Below are positions 16,968-25,500 of a DNA stretch of 64,000 nucleotides, piece by piece. The stretch lies in the NCBI GenBank assembly GCA_964641665.1, contig CAZXKO010000027.1, forward strand, positions 1-64,000. The letters are read 5' to 3'. The translations under genes were made by a program, and so were the position numbers. Positions within the stretch are counted from its first letter, which is position 1; each line of letters begins with the position of its first letter. Origin of the DNA: Gp1-AA133 sp964641665 (GTDB taxonomy: Bacteria; Acidobacteriota; Terriglobia; Terriglobales; Acidobacteriaceae). The notes below the pieces were generated by a model. It made no database searches. It saw only the letters and a program-made list of their open reading frames with translations, and had not been told where the DNA came from.

Positions 16968-17159
16968 ATGAGCACCCGAACCAAGAACACGGTCTGTACA
17001 GTCGCCCTGGCGCTGTTTCTCGCGTTCGCGATTTATGGCAAGTTGCAGTGGCTGAGCCTGGTTATTCCCGGCGCTGTGCTGGTCTGGTATGGGCTGGTAA
17101 GTTCGGGAACTGGGCGAGGAATTGCGGTACGAAAACAGGGCCGGAGTGGCCTACACTAA
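16968..17159 (+). CDS. Small two-helix membrane protein of the ABC/kinase cassette (63 aa)
   Basis: The ATG at 16968 follows AGGAG by seven bases. The protein has two hydrophobic helices (TVCTVALALFLAFAIYGKLQ and WLSLVIPGAVLVWYGLV) and a basic tail. It lies 32 bases after the permease and 4 bases before the kinase start. Its position suggests an accessory subunit or a modulator of the sensor kinase; this is an inference. I know no named family for it. Confidence 0.65.
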   Translation: MSTRTKNTVCTVALALFLAFAIYGKLQWLSLVIPGAVLVWYGLVSSGTGRGIAVRKQGRSGLH

Positions 17160-17163
17160 GCGC

Positions 17164-18261
17164 ATGAATCTCGGCTTCAAGAGGCAGGAGGCGGACTGGG
17201 TTCCCGGATGGGTGCCGTACATCTGGCTCGCGTACCTGATTTTTTTCCTGTGGGACCCGATTGTTTACCACGCGAGCGTGCGGCAATGGGGGATCGTCGG
17301 CGCCGGACTCGTCGCGTTCTTGAGTTTCTATTTCGCTTTTTTTCACACTTGCCGGCCCTGGAACCAGTTCTGTATCGCGGGCATCGCGGCTCTCGGCGTG
17401 ATCTACGCTCCCTTCAACGGCGGGTCGGCCTGCTTCTTTATTTACGCCGCGTCGATGGTGCCGTTTGCTCTCGAGACGGAACTTGCTGCGGCCTTCGCCA
17501 TCGCCGCCCTCGTAGCCACGGCGGCGCTGGAGTGGTGGCTGCTTCACATCCCAAACGGCTTCCTGTTCCCGGCGACTTTTCTCTCCACCTTTATTGGCGC
17601 AGGCAACATATTTTTTGCCCAGCGCAGCCGCCACATCGAGAAACTGCGTAGAGCCCATGAAGAGATCGAGCACCTCGCGAAGGTTGCAGAGCGCGAACGC
17701 ATTGCCCGCGATCTGCACGACGTGCTCGGGCACACGCTCTCGCTGATTACGCTGAAGTCAGAGCTGGCCGGGAAACTTTTCGATCGCGATCCGGCGCAAG
17801 CCAAGGCCGAGATCCGCGACATCGAGCAGACAGCCCGGCAGGCACTGGCCGATGTCCGCCAGGCTATTGGCGGGTACCGGTCGAAAGGACTGGCGGCCGA
17901 GATCACGCAGGCCCGCCATACCCTTGAAACCGCCGGGGTCGAGGTGGAATTGCAGTCTTCGCCCGGCGCATTGCCGGCCACGCAAGAGAGCGTGCTCGCG
18001 CTCTCGTTGCGCGAAGCAGTCACTAATGTGGTCCGCCATGCCTCTGCCCGCCACTGCCGGGTGCTGCTGGAACGTGTGAACGGGCACGCCCGCTTGCAAA
18101 TTGAGGATGACGGGCGCGGCGGGTACCAGGTGGAAGGCAACGGGCTGCGCGGGATGCGGGAGCGAGTAGAGGCCCTGGGCGGCAAAGTATATCGTGACAC
18201 GACGAAAGGCACGCGGCTCGAGATCACGTTGCCGGTGCCATCGGAGACAGCGCCGGCTTGA
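17164..18261 (+). CDS. DesK-like sensor histidine kinase
   Basis: The 365-residue protein has five or six transmembrane helices in residues 10-150. A short coiled linker (RSRHIEKLRRAHEEIEHLAK) precedes a HisKA_3 dimerisation domain with RERIARDLHDVLGHTLSLI, where His185 is the predicted phosphorylation site. The HATPase domain has LREAVTNVVRHA (N box), DDGRGG and GNGLRGMRERVEALGG (G boxes). DesK-type kinases sense membrane state or envelope-acting compounds through their helices. The partner regulator follows with overlapping stop and start. The ATG at 17164 avoids overlap with the small gene upstream. Confidence 0.92.
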   Translation: MNLGFKRQEADWVPGWVPYIWLAYLIFFLWDPIVYHASVRQWGIVGAGLVAFLSFYFAFFHTCRPWNQFCIAGIAALGVIYAPFNGGSACFFIYAASMVPFALETELAAAFAIAALVATAALEWWLLHIPNGFLFPATFLSTFIGAGNIFFAQRSRHIEKLRRAHEEIEHLAKVAERERIARDLHDVLGHTLSLITLKSELAGKLFDRDPAQAKAEIRDIEQTARQALADVRQAIGGYRSKGLAAEITQARHTLETAGVEVELQSSPGALPATQESVLALSLREAVTNVVRHASARHCRVLLERVNGHARLQIEDDGRGGYQVEGNGLRGMRERVEALGGKVYRDTTKGTRLEITLPVPSETAPA

Positions 18262-18890
18262 CGCCGAATCCCAAGAGCGGACGGAAGACGATTCGAGTCG
18301 TCATCGCGGAAGATCAGGGGATGGTGCTCGGGGCGCTGGCGGCATTGCTGGAAATGGAAGGTGACATCTCGGTGGTAGCCCGCGCGCTTGACGGGCAGGA
18401 AGCTCTCGACGCTGTTCTCGCGAATAGACCTGACGTTTTCATCACTGACATTGAAATGCCCAAGATGACGGGCCTGGAAGTGGCCGCGGAACTCAAGCGG
18501 CTGCGCACCGGGACACGGGTGGTCATTGTGACGACCTTCGCGCGATCCGGGTATTTGCGCCGGGCGTTGGAGGCGGGGGCCTCGGGGTATCTGCTGAAGG
18601 ATCGCCCGGCGGAGGAGTTGGCCGACGCGGTGCGGCGGGTGCACCAGGGACTGCGCGTGATCGATCCTGAGTTGGCGACTGAGGCGTGGGGGGAACTTGA
18701 TCCGTTGACCGACCGCGAACGGCAGGTGCTACGGCTTGCGGGAGACGGCAAGGCCAGCGGTGACATCGCGGGGGAACTCGGGCTCTCTGAAGGTACGGTG
18801 CGGAATTACCTTTCGGAAGCGATCAGCAAGCTGGGGGCCGGGAATCGCGTGGAAGCGGCGCGCATCGCGCGGACTAAGGGGTGGTTGTAG
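18258..18890 (+). CDS. NarL/LuxR-type response regulator
   Basis: The 210-residue protein has a receiver domain with acidic residues in VIAEDQ, phosphoacceptor Asp64 in FITDIEMPKMTG, and Lys in GYLLKDRP. The C-terminal LuxR helix-turn-helix is LTDREREQVLRLA-like, with LGLSEGTVRNYLSEAISKLG as the recognition region. The predicted start is TTG at 18258, overlapping the kinase TGA stop (TTGA), so translation is probably coupled. The regulator presumably controls the upstream ABC genes, and the palindrome at 15049-15062 is the candidate site. Confidence 0.92.
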   Translation: MTPNPKSGRKTIRVVIAEDQGMVLGALAALLEMEGDISVVARALDGQEALDAVLANRPDVFITDIEMPKMTGLEVAAELKRLRTGTRVVIVTTFARSGYLRRALEAGASGYLLKDRPAEELADAVRRVHQGLRVIDPELATEAWGELDPLTDRERQVLRLAGDGKASGDIAGELGLSEGTVRNYLSEAISKLGAGNRVEAARIARTKGWL

Positions 18891-18956
18891 GGGGTTGGGA
18901 TTCAACGGAGTGTTCTCTTTCGCCCCGCTGGGGCTTGTCGGTCTACCGCTCGCTTT

Positions 18957-19072
18957 CCCACGGCTTACGCCGTGGGCTTCATTCTTTCCGCCGCTCCGCG
19001 GCTAAATGCGTGGGCTTCATTCTTGCGCCGCTCCGCGACTAAAAGGGCACGAGGCGGCTTCGCCCCGTGCCC
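18957..19072. repeat. Tandem repeat flanked by hairpins
   Basis: A hairpin CCCACGGC-TTAC-GCCGTGGG (18957-18976) opens the region. A unit of about 36 bp beginning CGTGGGCTTCATTCTT occurs at 18971-19006 and again at 19009-19044. A larger hairpin with GGGCACG and CGTGCCC ends follows at 19045-19072. The wording (CTCCGCGGCTAAA, CGGCTTCGCCCCGTG) is of a dispersed-repeat type common between acidobacterial genes. It lies between convergent genes and may act as a terminator. Confidence 0.65.
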
Positions 19073-19094
19073 GAAGCTTCAGCTTAGTTGCATA

Positions 19095-19238
19095 TTAGTT
19101 GCATAGAGGAGAGTTAGGATGGGTCTTGCAATAGGCCGTGCAGGGAATGCAGTCCTTTTTCGTCGTGGTCATGGACCCAGCCAGGGTGCCGCTGACCATG
19201 GTCACGGCCAGTAAGAGCAGGAGCTTCTTTGAAAACAT
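19095..19238 (-). CDS. Small secreted cysteine-rich peptide (47 aa)
   Basis: The ATG at 19238 follows AAGGAGA by eight bases. A signal peptide (MFSKKLLLLLAVTMVSGTLA) is followed by a mature part of about 25 residues with four cysteines in the pattern DCIPCTAYCKTHPNSPLCN. A CxxC pair suggests metal binding or two disulfides. I know no family. No export, modification or immunity genes are beside it. An open frame extends 42 codons upstream but without a ribosome-binding site or homology. Confidence 0.6.
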   Translation of the reverse strand: MFSKKLLLLLAVTMVSGTLAGSMTTTKKDCIPCTAYCKTHPNSPLCN

Positions 19239-19412
19239 CGGGATTCTCCTTTGTCTGCGGATCGGCCTCCGAGCTTTCGTCCGAAACGAATCGCAACGCA
19301 CGCCCGCCAGAGTCTGGAGCAAACCGGGCAGGGCGTCAAGCGGTGGGTACGGAATTCGTTCCATCGCGTGCGCAAGTTTATTTTGATTGGTCAGGCTCGA
19401 ATTCCGACGCGA

Positions 19413-21638
19413 TTAGAAATCGATCTGGACCTTGTTGGGCGATCGCGTTAGCGCCAGCGCCTGCTGTTGCGCCGGTTCGGGGTGGCGGCGAATGGTTGCG
19501 GCTTCGGCTCCGAGTGGCTTCTCGAATTCATCGATGGCCTTGGCAATGGATTTCGCGTCCGGCGCGTCGGGGGCGGACGCCATCAGGGCTTTCGACTTTA
19601 GCAGGCTGGCGTAGGCGAGGCGGGCCGGGAAACCGGCATCGCGAAGGAAGATGGCGTAGTTGTACCAATCGACGGCCTCGTTGTGCCGGTCGCTCAGGCC
19701 GGCATCGAGTTGGAGCGCGTGCTGGTAGAGGCGCAGGGCGTCGTCGATCTTGCCGGTTTTCGCACGCAGGGCGGCTTCGCCGATGCTGGCAAAGCTCTCC
19801 AGTTTGCCCTCTCCGGCCTGGGTGGCGATCTTGCGGGCCAGCGCATAGGAGCGCAAGGCTTGATCGGGCTGGTTCGCTCGGACCTGGCAGTCCGCCAGTT
19901 TGAGGGCGACACCGATCACCTTCGCGGCAGGCGGTCGGGTCGCCTCCGTCTCCCGGGCCACCAACTCCATGTAAGTTTCGTACTCCTTCACCGCGCCGGT
20001 GGTCGTTCCCTCGCGGTCGAGTTCGGCAGCGAGATACAGATGCGCGTCGATTTGTGACGGATCCGTGACGATGGCTTTCCGCCAGCTCTTGAGCGCGTCG
20101 TCGACGTTGCCCATCTGCATCGCCAGCAGGCCGCGGTTCACCAGCAGTTGCGCGTCGCGGGGAGAGCGTTCCAAGCTGATGCGCGTGAGTTCGTAGGCTT
20201 CGTGGTAGCGCTGCTTCTCCGTCAGGTATTGCAGCATGGCGTCGCGGGGAGCGGGATCGGCGGGATTGGCCTGCATCGCCCGCTTCCAAGCGGACAGGGC
20301 CGCTTCCGGTTTGCCGGAGGCGAGTTCCTTGCTCGCCAGGCGCATTTCGAGAGGAGCGTCGTAGGAATTGAGAGCGGCGGCACGGCGCAGGTCGGGCAAG
20401 TTGTCGTCGTCCAGTGCCAGGTAGTAACGAACCTGGTCGACCGTGCCCCACGCTAGCAATGCGACCGCGCTTCCAATTCGTACGGTGCGCGCCATCGGCG
20501 ACGGTCCAACGAGCCAGCGGATACTCGTGGCGACCCGACTGCCGGCTCGGATCGCTTTATCCGTGACGCGAGGCGGCGAGCGGAAGAGCAGATTCGCCAC
20601 GCGGCCATCGCCGGGTGCTCTGAGGACTGCGTCCAGAATGAAGTGGTGGAGATTCAAGACGGCTGTGAAGATCAGGAGGCTGCGCGTGAACTCAGCGTGG
20701 AAGACGCGGCTGGCGATCCACGGCCCGGGTACGAACAGGGCGATGCCGCCGAGGACCAGGGGGGCGAAATAGGCAAATGGCCGCCAGTTCGTGCGTCCTT
20801 CTTCTTGCGCCTCACGCCGTGCACCTTCGCTCGCGATCCACAGGTACTGCGCGGCGTGCAGCGTCGCCAGCATGCCGGCGCCGTAGTAGCTCGGCAGCAC
20901 GCGCAAGCTCTGCAGGCGCGACAACATTGTGGGCAGAAAGAACCAGACTAGCTGCGTGCTGAACAGCGTCAGCGCCGGCAGCATCTTGCGCCAAAGCGCC
21001 TGGTCGAGCATCCGAGACAGGCCGTAGGCGCTGCAGACGGCGAAGGCGATCCCCAGCGCGATTTGCAGCTTCGCGCTGACCGCCGCCGAGATGTTCAGCG
21101 AGACGAAGAGCGGGTCAGCGGAGGGTCCGGTGTGGAAGTTCAGGAACAGGATCGCGCAGGAAATCAGAAACGCCAGGTGCATGGCCTGGCTTTCGCGCTT
21201 GATCGGTTCTACCCCAGCGCGGCGCGCGAACCTCATGAAAACGTCGTAGTTTTGCCCGCTGTAGTGCCACGGACTCCAGGTGAGATAGAGCGTGAAAATC
21301 CAGGGCAGGGCGCGGGGCCAGGAATGCGCTCCTACCACCATCGCTACCGCCAGCAGCGTGAGGTAGAGCGCGAACCGGCGGAACTTGTCGGACTGGTCAG
21401 TGCGATGCAGCGCACGCTGGATGGTCGCGGCGTAGTGCGGGTAGTTCATGAAGAATGCCAGCACGTAGAAGGCGCTCGACCATTTCAGCGCGCTTGAAGC
21501 GATAGAAAACGAGGCGAGCAGCAAGAGCGGAGCCGACCACGCCCCGCAGCCGACGATCGTGTCGAGCCAGGGGTTGTGGACCCACGGCCCGCCGTCCTGG
21601 GCGATGCCCTGCTTTGGTTTTGGGTTGGAGCTTACCAT
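19413..21638 (-). CDS. Polytopic membrane protein with C-terminal TPR domain
   Basis: The 741-residue protein has an N-terminal half with about ten hydrophobic helices and conserved-looking aromatic/His motifs on loops (FFMNYPHYAATIQRALHR, TWSPWHYSGQNYDVFMRFAR, LPSYYGAGMLATLHAAQYLW, LNLHHFILDAVL). From about residue 400 it has TPR repeats (AALSAWKRAMQANPADPAPR, AQLLVNRGLLAMQMGNVDDA, DALRLYQHALQLDAGLSDRH). The His-rich membrane half recalls fatty-acid-desaturase-like or carotenoid-type integral enzymes, but I cannot place it. The ATG at 21638 starts the homologous-looking part; an upstream extension of 63 codons looks spurious. Confidence 0.75.
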   Translation of the reverse strand: MVSSNPKPKQGIAQDGGPWVHNPWLDTIVGCGAWSAPLLLLASFSIASSALKWSSAFYVLAFFMNYPHYAATIQRALHRTDQSDKFRRFALYLTLLAVAMVVGAHSWPRALPWIFTLYLTWSPWHYSGQNYDVFMRFARRAGVEPIKRESQAMHLAFLISCAILFLNFHTGPSADPLFVSLNISAAVSAKLQIALGIAFAVCSAYGLSRMLDQALWRKMLPALTLFSTQLVWFFLPTMLSRLQSLRVLPSYYGAGMLATLHAAQYLWIASEGARREAQEEGRTNWRPFAYFAPLVLGGIALFVPGPWIASRVFHAEFTRSLLIFTAVLNLHHFILDAVLRAPGDGRVANLLFRSPPRVTDKAIRAGSRVATSIRWLVGPSPMARTVRIGSAVALLAWGTVDQVRYYLALDDDNLPDLRRAAALNSYDAPLEMRLASKELASGKPEAALSAWKRAMQANPADPAPRDAMLQYLTEKQRYHEAYELTRISLERSPRDAQLLVNRGLLAMQMGNVDDALKSWRKAIVTDPSQIDAHLYLAAELDREGTTTGAVKEYETYMELVARETEATRPPAAKVIGVALKLADCQVRANQPDQALRSYALARKIATQAGEGKLESFASIGEAALRAKTGKIDDALRLYQHALQLDAGLSDRHNEAVDWYNYAIFLRDAGFPARLAYASLLKSKALMASAPDAPDAKSIAKAIDEFEKPLGAEAATIRRHPEPAQQQALALTRSPNKVQIDF

Positions 21639-21819
21639 TGCCGCCCTAGAAGAGATCGACCTGCGCGGTCGTATCCCTGCTCTGTGCGGATTATAGGAAG
21701 GGATGGGGAGGGCCGGAACGTGCCGAAAGTAACCGGGGGGGACTGGGTCCGGCCGGTGAGCGGGATCTCGGTGCAACCGGGAATTTGAGGAAGGTAGTGA
21801 TCGCGTTAAACTCTGCTCA

Positions 21820-22275
21820 ATGGACATCTTTGGATACGCGTGGCTGGTAGGGCTGGGATTGCTTGTCGCGATCTTCTACTTGCAGGAACGGCGACGATCA
21901 GCAGAAATCCGATCGCTCGCCAAACGCTCGGGCTTCCATTTTCTCGGACGCGGGGTACCGCGATCGCTCAGATTGCGTGGAACGCCACTGGAGCGTGCCA
22001 CTTCAATTTGGAACGTCGTGGACGGAGACAGGTTCGGCGTGAGGATTGTTGCGTTCGATTGTAAGAACGGCACCGGCAAAGGTGCCTGGCGTCGCACCGT
22101 TATCGCAGTCGAGGCTCAGCAGGAGGTCCTTGATCGGCTAGCCTCATATTCTGACCTCACGGTTGATCATTCTGGGAGTTGGGCAATCTTCTACCGACCT
22201 AAGGCATGGTCGTTACTTACTTCAGGTCTGATGCCTGTGGCCGAGCTTGAGTCGCGATTGAACGCAATCGCTTGA
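21820..22275 (+). CDS. Hypothetical membrane-anchored protein
   Basis: The 151-residue protein starts with one transmembrane helix (MDIFGYAWLVGLGLLVAIFY) and a basic stretch (QERRRSAEIRSLAKRSGFHF). A small alpha/beta domain follows with IWNVVDGDRFGVRIVAFDC and RRTVIAVEAQQE. The pattern resembles small inner-membrane proteins with a cytoplasmic domain, without a named family that I can give. A TAAACT sequence (21807-21812) seven bases before the ATG may be a -10 box of a leaderless message. Confidence 0.7.
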   Translation: MDIFGYAWLVGLGLLVAIFYLQERRRSAEIRSLAKRSGFHFLGRGVPRSLRLRGTPLERATSIWNVVDGDRFGVRIVAFDCKNGTGKGAWRRTVIAVEAQQEVLDRLASYSDLTVDHSGSWAIFYRPKAWSLLTSGLMPVAELESRLNAIA

Positions 22276-22313
22276 TGATCTGACCGGGCGCTCTTTGTTC
22301 CTCCTCCATCTTC

Positions 22314-22319
22314 TACAAT
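22314..22319 (+). promoter_or_regulatory. -10 box of a possible leaderless thiO transcript
   Basis: TACAAT is followed by six bases and then GTG at 22326, the same arrangement as at ribA. A -35 element is not clear. Confidence 0.4.
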
Positions 22320-22325
22320 GCCCAT

Positions 22326-23396
22326 GTGAAAACCTGGGACGTCATCATCATCGGCGGGGGCATCATCGGGCTTTCGCTCGCGATCGAATTACGCAAGCAT
22401 GGTGCGGCGGTACTGGTAGTTGAGCGCGGCGAACCAGGGCGCGAGGCTTCTCATGCCGCGGGCGGCATGCTCGCTAACTGCGGCGATGAGACTCCGGCGC
22501 TGCTGCAGGCTCTCGCCAATGCCAGCGCCAACATGTATCCAGAGTTCGCGCATGAATTGCAGGATGAATCGGGCGTAAACGTCGACCTGCGTGCGAATGG
22601 AACTCTGCTGTTCCTGGCGGCCGGACACGCCGGTGAGAAGATTCCTGGCGCACGTCCGTTGCCCCGGCCGCTTGCCGAACTAGAACCCGCCCTCGCGCCT
22701 CAGCAACGCGACGCATTCTTCCTGAACGAACGCAGTGTATGTCCACGCGCACTAACAGATGCAGCCCTGAAGGCCGCGAAGCATCGCGGTGTCGACATCT
22801 CTTCGGGTGCGACGGTGGTTTCAGCGGATATTGCTGATGGACATGCGAGCGGGGTCACCACTGCCAAGACTTCGTATCGAGCCCCGACCGTGGTGAATTG
22901 TGCAGGGGCCTGGGCGGGTCAGATTCCGCCTTATGACTTCCCTGTCCGGCCGGTGAAGGGGCAGATGCTGTGCTTCGCGATGCCGTCGCGCGACCTCTTG
23001 CGCCACGTGGTTCGGTCGCCGGAAATCTACCTGATTCCGCGCAGTGACGGCCGTTTGCTGGCCGGGGCCACGGTGGAAGAGGCGGGCTACGACAAGCGCA
23101 CCGTCCCTGAGACCATTCAGCGACTGCATCGTGCGGCGGTCGCGCTCCTGCCCGCTTTGGAGAACGCTCACCTGCTGGAGGCGTGGGCCGGTCTGCGGCC
23201 GGGGACACCGGACAATTTGCCCATCCTGGGCGCGACTCCGACACCCGGCTACTACGTCGCCACGGGACATTTCCGCGATGGGATTCTGCTAGCACCAGTA
23301 ACGGCCCTGGTGATGGCTCGGGTGATTGCGGGGAGCGATCCGGAGTTCGATTTGTCTCCGTTCTCGATGGAGAGATTTGTGCCGAGAGCGGTGTAA
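22326..23396 (+). CDS. thiO: FAD-dependent glycine oxidase
   Basis: ThiO oxidises glycine to iminoacetate for the thiazole of thiamine, or acts as a general D-amino-acid/glycine oxidase. The 356-residue product starts with the FAD-binding motif DVIIIGGGIIGLSLAIELRK, then EASHAAGGML, as in the family. NCAGAWAG and the C-terminal EAWAGLRPGTPDNLPILG with TGHFRDGILLAPVTA follow, typical of ThiO. No other thiamine genes are near. It starts at a GTG, with a -10 box six bases upstream. A sarcosine-type oxidase role cannot be excluded. Confidence 0.88.
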   Translation: MKTWDVIIIGGGIIGLSLAIELRKHGAAVLVVERGEPGREASHAAGGMLANCGDETPALLQALANASANMYPEFAHELQDESGVNVDLRANGTLLFLAAGHAGEKIPGARPLPRPLAELEPALAPQQRDAFFLNERSVCPRALTDAALKAAKHRGVDISSGATVVSADIADGHASGVTTAKTSYRAPTVVNCAGAWAGQIPPYDFPVRPVKGQMLCFAMPSRDLLRHVVRSPEIYLIPRSDGRLLAGATVEEAGYDKRTVPETIQRLHRAAVALLPALENAHLLEAWAGLRPGTPDNLPILGATPTPGYYVATGHFRDGILLAPVTALVMARVIAGSDPEFDLSPFSMERFVPRAV

Positions 23397-23655
23397 GGTG
23401 TTTTGCGAGAGGAACGATTCCCGTCCGCAGCGCGCCAGGTCGCCAGTCTGAGTGGTAGAAAAATGGTCGGTTTTGGTGGTACTGCCAACAACTAGGGGTC
23501 TTTCGGCTGCGTTCGGCTGACGCCTCACTCCGCTCAAGATGACAGTTCAAGAGGTCACCGACACGCCCTTGTTGTCCAACTCGGTTATACTTGAGCGTTT
23601 CGCAATCCATTTCCGTTGATTTCCTTTTGCGTCTCGATACGAGAAAGGACTCTTC
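23397..23655. other. Intergenic region with dispersed-repeat wording
   Basis: No gene is seen. The stretch TCGGCTGCGTTCGGCTGACG with CTCACTCCGCTCAAGATGACA (about 23500-23545) is of a repeat type common between acidobacterial genes. Confidence 0.35.
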
Positions 23656-25029
23656 ATGGCTTCCCCAGCACTGGATTTCGCCCGTCAGAATCAACAGCGT
23701 TTTGTCAGCGAGCTCAAAGATCTTCTGCGCATTCCTAGCGTCAGTACTCTCGAGGAACACAAGGCCGACGTCCGCAAAGCCGCCGAATTCGTGGCCAACG
23801 AGTTGCGCCGCATCGGCATGGAGAACGTGGAGATTATTCCTACCAAGGGGCATCCCCTGCTCTACGCCAACTGGCTGCACGCCGAAGGCGCGCCCACGGT
23901 ACTGATGTACGCGCATTTCGATGTGCAACCGCCCGATCCGCTCGACGAATGGCTCTCCCCGCCGTTCGAGCCGACCGAGCGCAACAACAACATCTACGCC
24001 CGGGGCGCGGTCGACGATAAAGGCCAGCTCTGGATGGAAGTCAAGGCCCTTGAATCGCTGATGAAGGCGCACAACGGCAAGCTGCCCATCAACGTGAAAC
24101 TCATCTTCGAGGGTGAGGAGGAGGTTGGCGGGGAGTCGATTGCCGAATACGTTCGCAAGGAGAAAGCCAAGCTCAAGGCTGACTTCGCCCTGGTCTGCGA
24201 TACGGAACTGTTTGCGCCGAATCTGCCCACCCTGTGCGTCGGCCTCCGTGGCCTGGTTTACACAGAGATCGAGGCTTTCGGGGCCAAGACGGACTTGCAC
24301 TCCGGCATGTACGGGGGGGCGGCGCCCAATCCGTTCTTTGCCTTGATTGAAATCATCAGCAAATTGAAGGACGCGAAGGGCAAAGTTCTGATTCCGGGCT
24401 TCTATTCCAAAGTCAAAGCTCCTACCAAAGACGAACTCAAGGCCTGGAAGCGCCTGCCTTTCAACGAAGAGCACTATCGCAAGACGGAAGTCGGCTCGAA
24501 AGTCCTTACCGGAGAACCGGGCTTCTCCGTGCTCTACCGCACCTGGGCACGGCCCACGCTTGAAGTTCACGGCATGCCCGGCGGATTCACTGCTCCCGGG
24601 GCCAAGACGGTCATTCCGGCCAAGGCGGCAGCCAAGGTCTCCATGCGCATGGTGCCCAACCAGGACCCAGACGACATCCTGAAGCGCTACACCGCTTTCG
24701 TGAAAAAGCTCACGCCCAAAGGGATCGAGACGAAGATCAAGGTCTGGAGCAAGGGCCCGGCCTGCGTCGTCTCTACCGACAACAGGTACGTGAAGGCGTC
24801 GACGGAAGCCATGCATGACATTTTCAAGAAGGATACGGTCTTCATCCGCTCCGGCGGATCGATTCCGATTGTCACCGACTTTCAGGACGTGCTGAAGATT
24901 CCCTCGGTCATGATGGGCTTCGGCCTGCCTGATGACAATCTGCACGCCCCCAACGAGAAGTTCCACATCCCGAACTTCCACCGGGGGATTGAGTCGATTT
25001 GCTTGTTCTTCGAGAAGTTGGGGAAGTGA
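23656..25029 (+). CDS. M20-family dipeptidase/carboxypeptidase
   Basis: The 457-residue zinc peptidase has the M20 metal motifs: the first His and catalytic Asp in VLMYAHFDVQPPD, the bridging Asp in IYARGAVDDKGQ, the catalytic and metal-binding glutamates in LIFEGEEEVGGES, Asp in ALVCDTE, and the last His near its C-terminus (GLPDDNLHAPNEKF). The dimerisation insert with LHSGMYGGAAPNPF is present. Members hydrolyse dipeptides in the cytoplasm (PepV, CNDP-like). AAAGGA precedes the ATG. It is a stand-alone gene. Confidence 0.93.
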   Translation: MASPALDFARQNQQRFVSELKDLLRIPSVSTLEEHKADVRKAAEFVANELRRIGMENVEIIPTKGHPLLYANWLHAEGAPTVLMYAHFDVQPPDPLDEWLSPPFEPTERNNNIYARGAVDDKGQLWMEVKALESLMKAHNGKLPINVKLIFEGEEEVGGESIAEYVRKEKAKLKADFALVCDTELFAPNLPTLCVGLRGLVYTEIEAFGAKTDLHSGMYGGAAPNPFFALIEIISKLKDAKGKVLIPGFYSKVKAPTKDELKAWKRLPFNEEHYRKTEVGSKVLTGEPGFSVLYRTWARPTLEVHGMPGGFTAPGAKTVIPAKAAAKVSMRMVPNQDPDDILKRYTAFVKKLTPKGIETKIKVWSKGPACVVSTDNRYVKASTEAMHDIFKKDTVFIRSGGSIPIVTDFQDVLKIPSVMMGFGLPDDNLHAPNEKFHIPNFHRGIESICLFFEKLGK

Positions 25030-25040
25030 AGGAAGGTTTC

Positions 25041-25075
25041 AAGGGTTCAGGGTTCAGGGTTCAGGTTTCAGGTAG
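25041..25075 (+). repeat. Short tandem repeat (TTCAGGG units)
   Basis: About four imperfect copies of a 7-base unit (GGTTCAG) follow each other after the peptidase stop. This is a low-complexity patch. Confidence 0.6.
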
Positions 25076-25218
25076 CTGAGAAGGGGGCCGCCGGCAACTC
25101 TTGCTCCAGGACTTCCAGAATTCCATCTCTCGGGTCACCGTGTTCACGCGATAGGTCTTTTCGCCGTCCGATCAACTCGGGGGCTGGGGTGCGGCGGAGC
25201 CATGGGTAGAGTCTGCCC

Positions 25219-25500
25219 GTGAAGCGGGTGCGTAAGTTTACGGTAGTGATCGAACTTGACGAGGCGGGCGTTTACAATGAACCGCTTGCCCCGTGTGAAG
25301 GGGAAGCAACTGGTTCGGGCATTTGGAGAAACTGGGGTTTCAGGTTGCGCGTGTTCGGGCAGTCACGTCTTCCTCAAACATCCTGACGGTCGAGTCACGA
25401 CGGTCCCGGTTCACTCCGGCGAGGTGATAGGACCGGCTTGCTGCGAGCGATTCTGAAGGACACGGAGTTGTCTGCAGAAGATCTCGTCAAGCTGCTCTAA
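25219..25500 (+). pseudogene. Collapsed hicB-hicA toxin-antitoxin locus
   Basis: A GTG-started frame encodes the N-terminus of a HicB antitoxin (VRKFTVVIELDEAGVY) and then loses homology. At the point of loss the HicA toxin begins (MNRLPRVKGKQLVRA, ATG at 25277). HicA's core GSHVFLKHPDGRVTTVPVHS is intact. The part before it is out of frame: the neighbouring frame gives the expected LEKLGFQVARVR. The end is out of frame after GEVIGP, the neighbouring frame giving LLRAILKDTELSAEDLVKLL and a stop at 25500. So hicB has lost all but about 17 codons and hicA has three single-base indels. HicA is an mRNA-cleaving toxin; this copy should be dead. Confidence 0.75.

Noticed and set aside
22855..24981. 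708-codon open frame on the minus strand
   Set aside because: It lies opposite thiO and the M20 peptidase, both with clear family motifs; the composition is that of an antisense frame in high-GC DNA.
25041..25075. CRISPR-like tandem repeat
   Set aside because: Units are 7 bases without spacers; low-complexity only.
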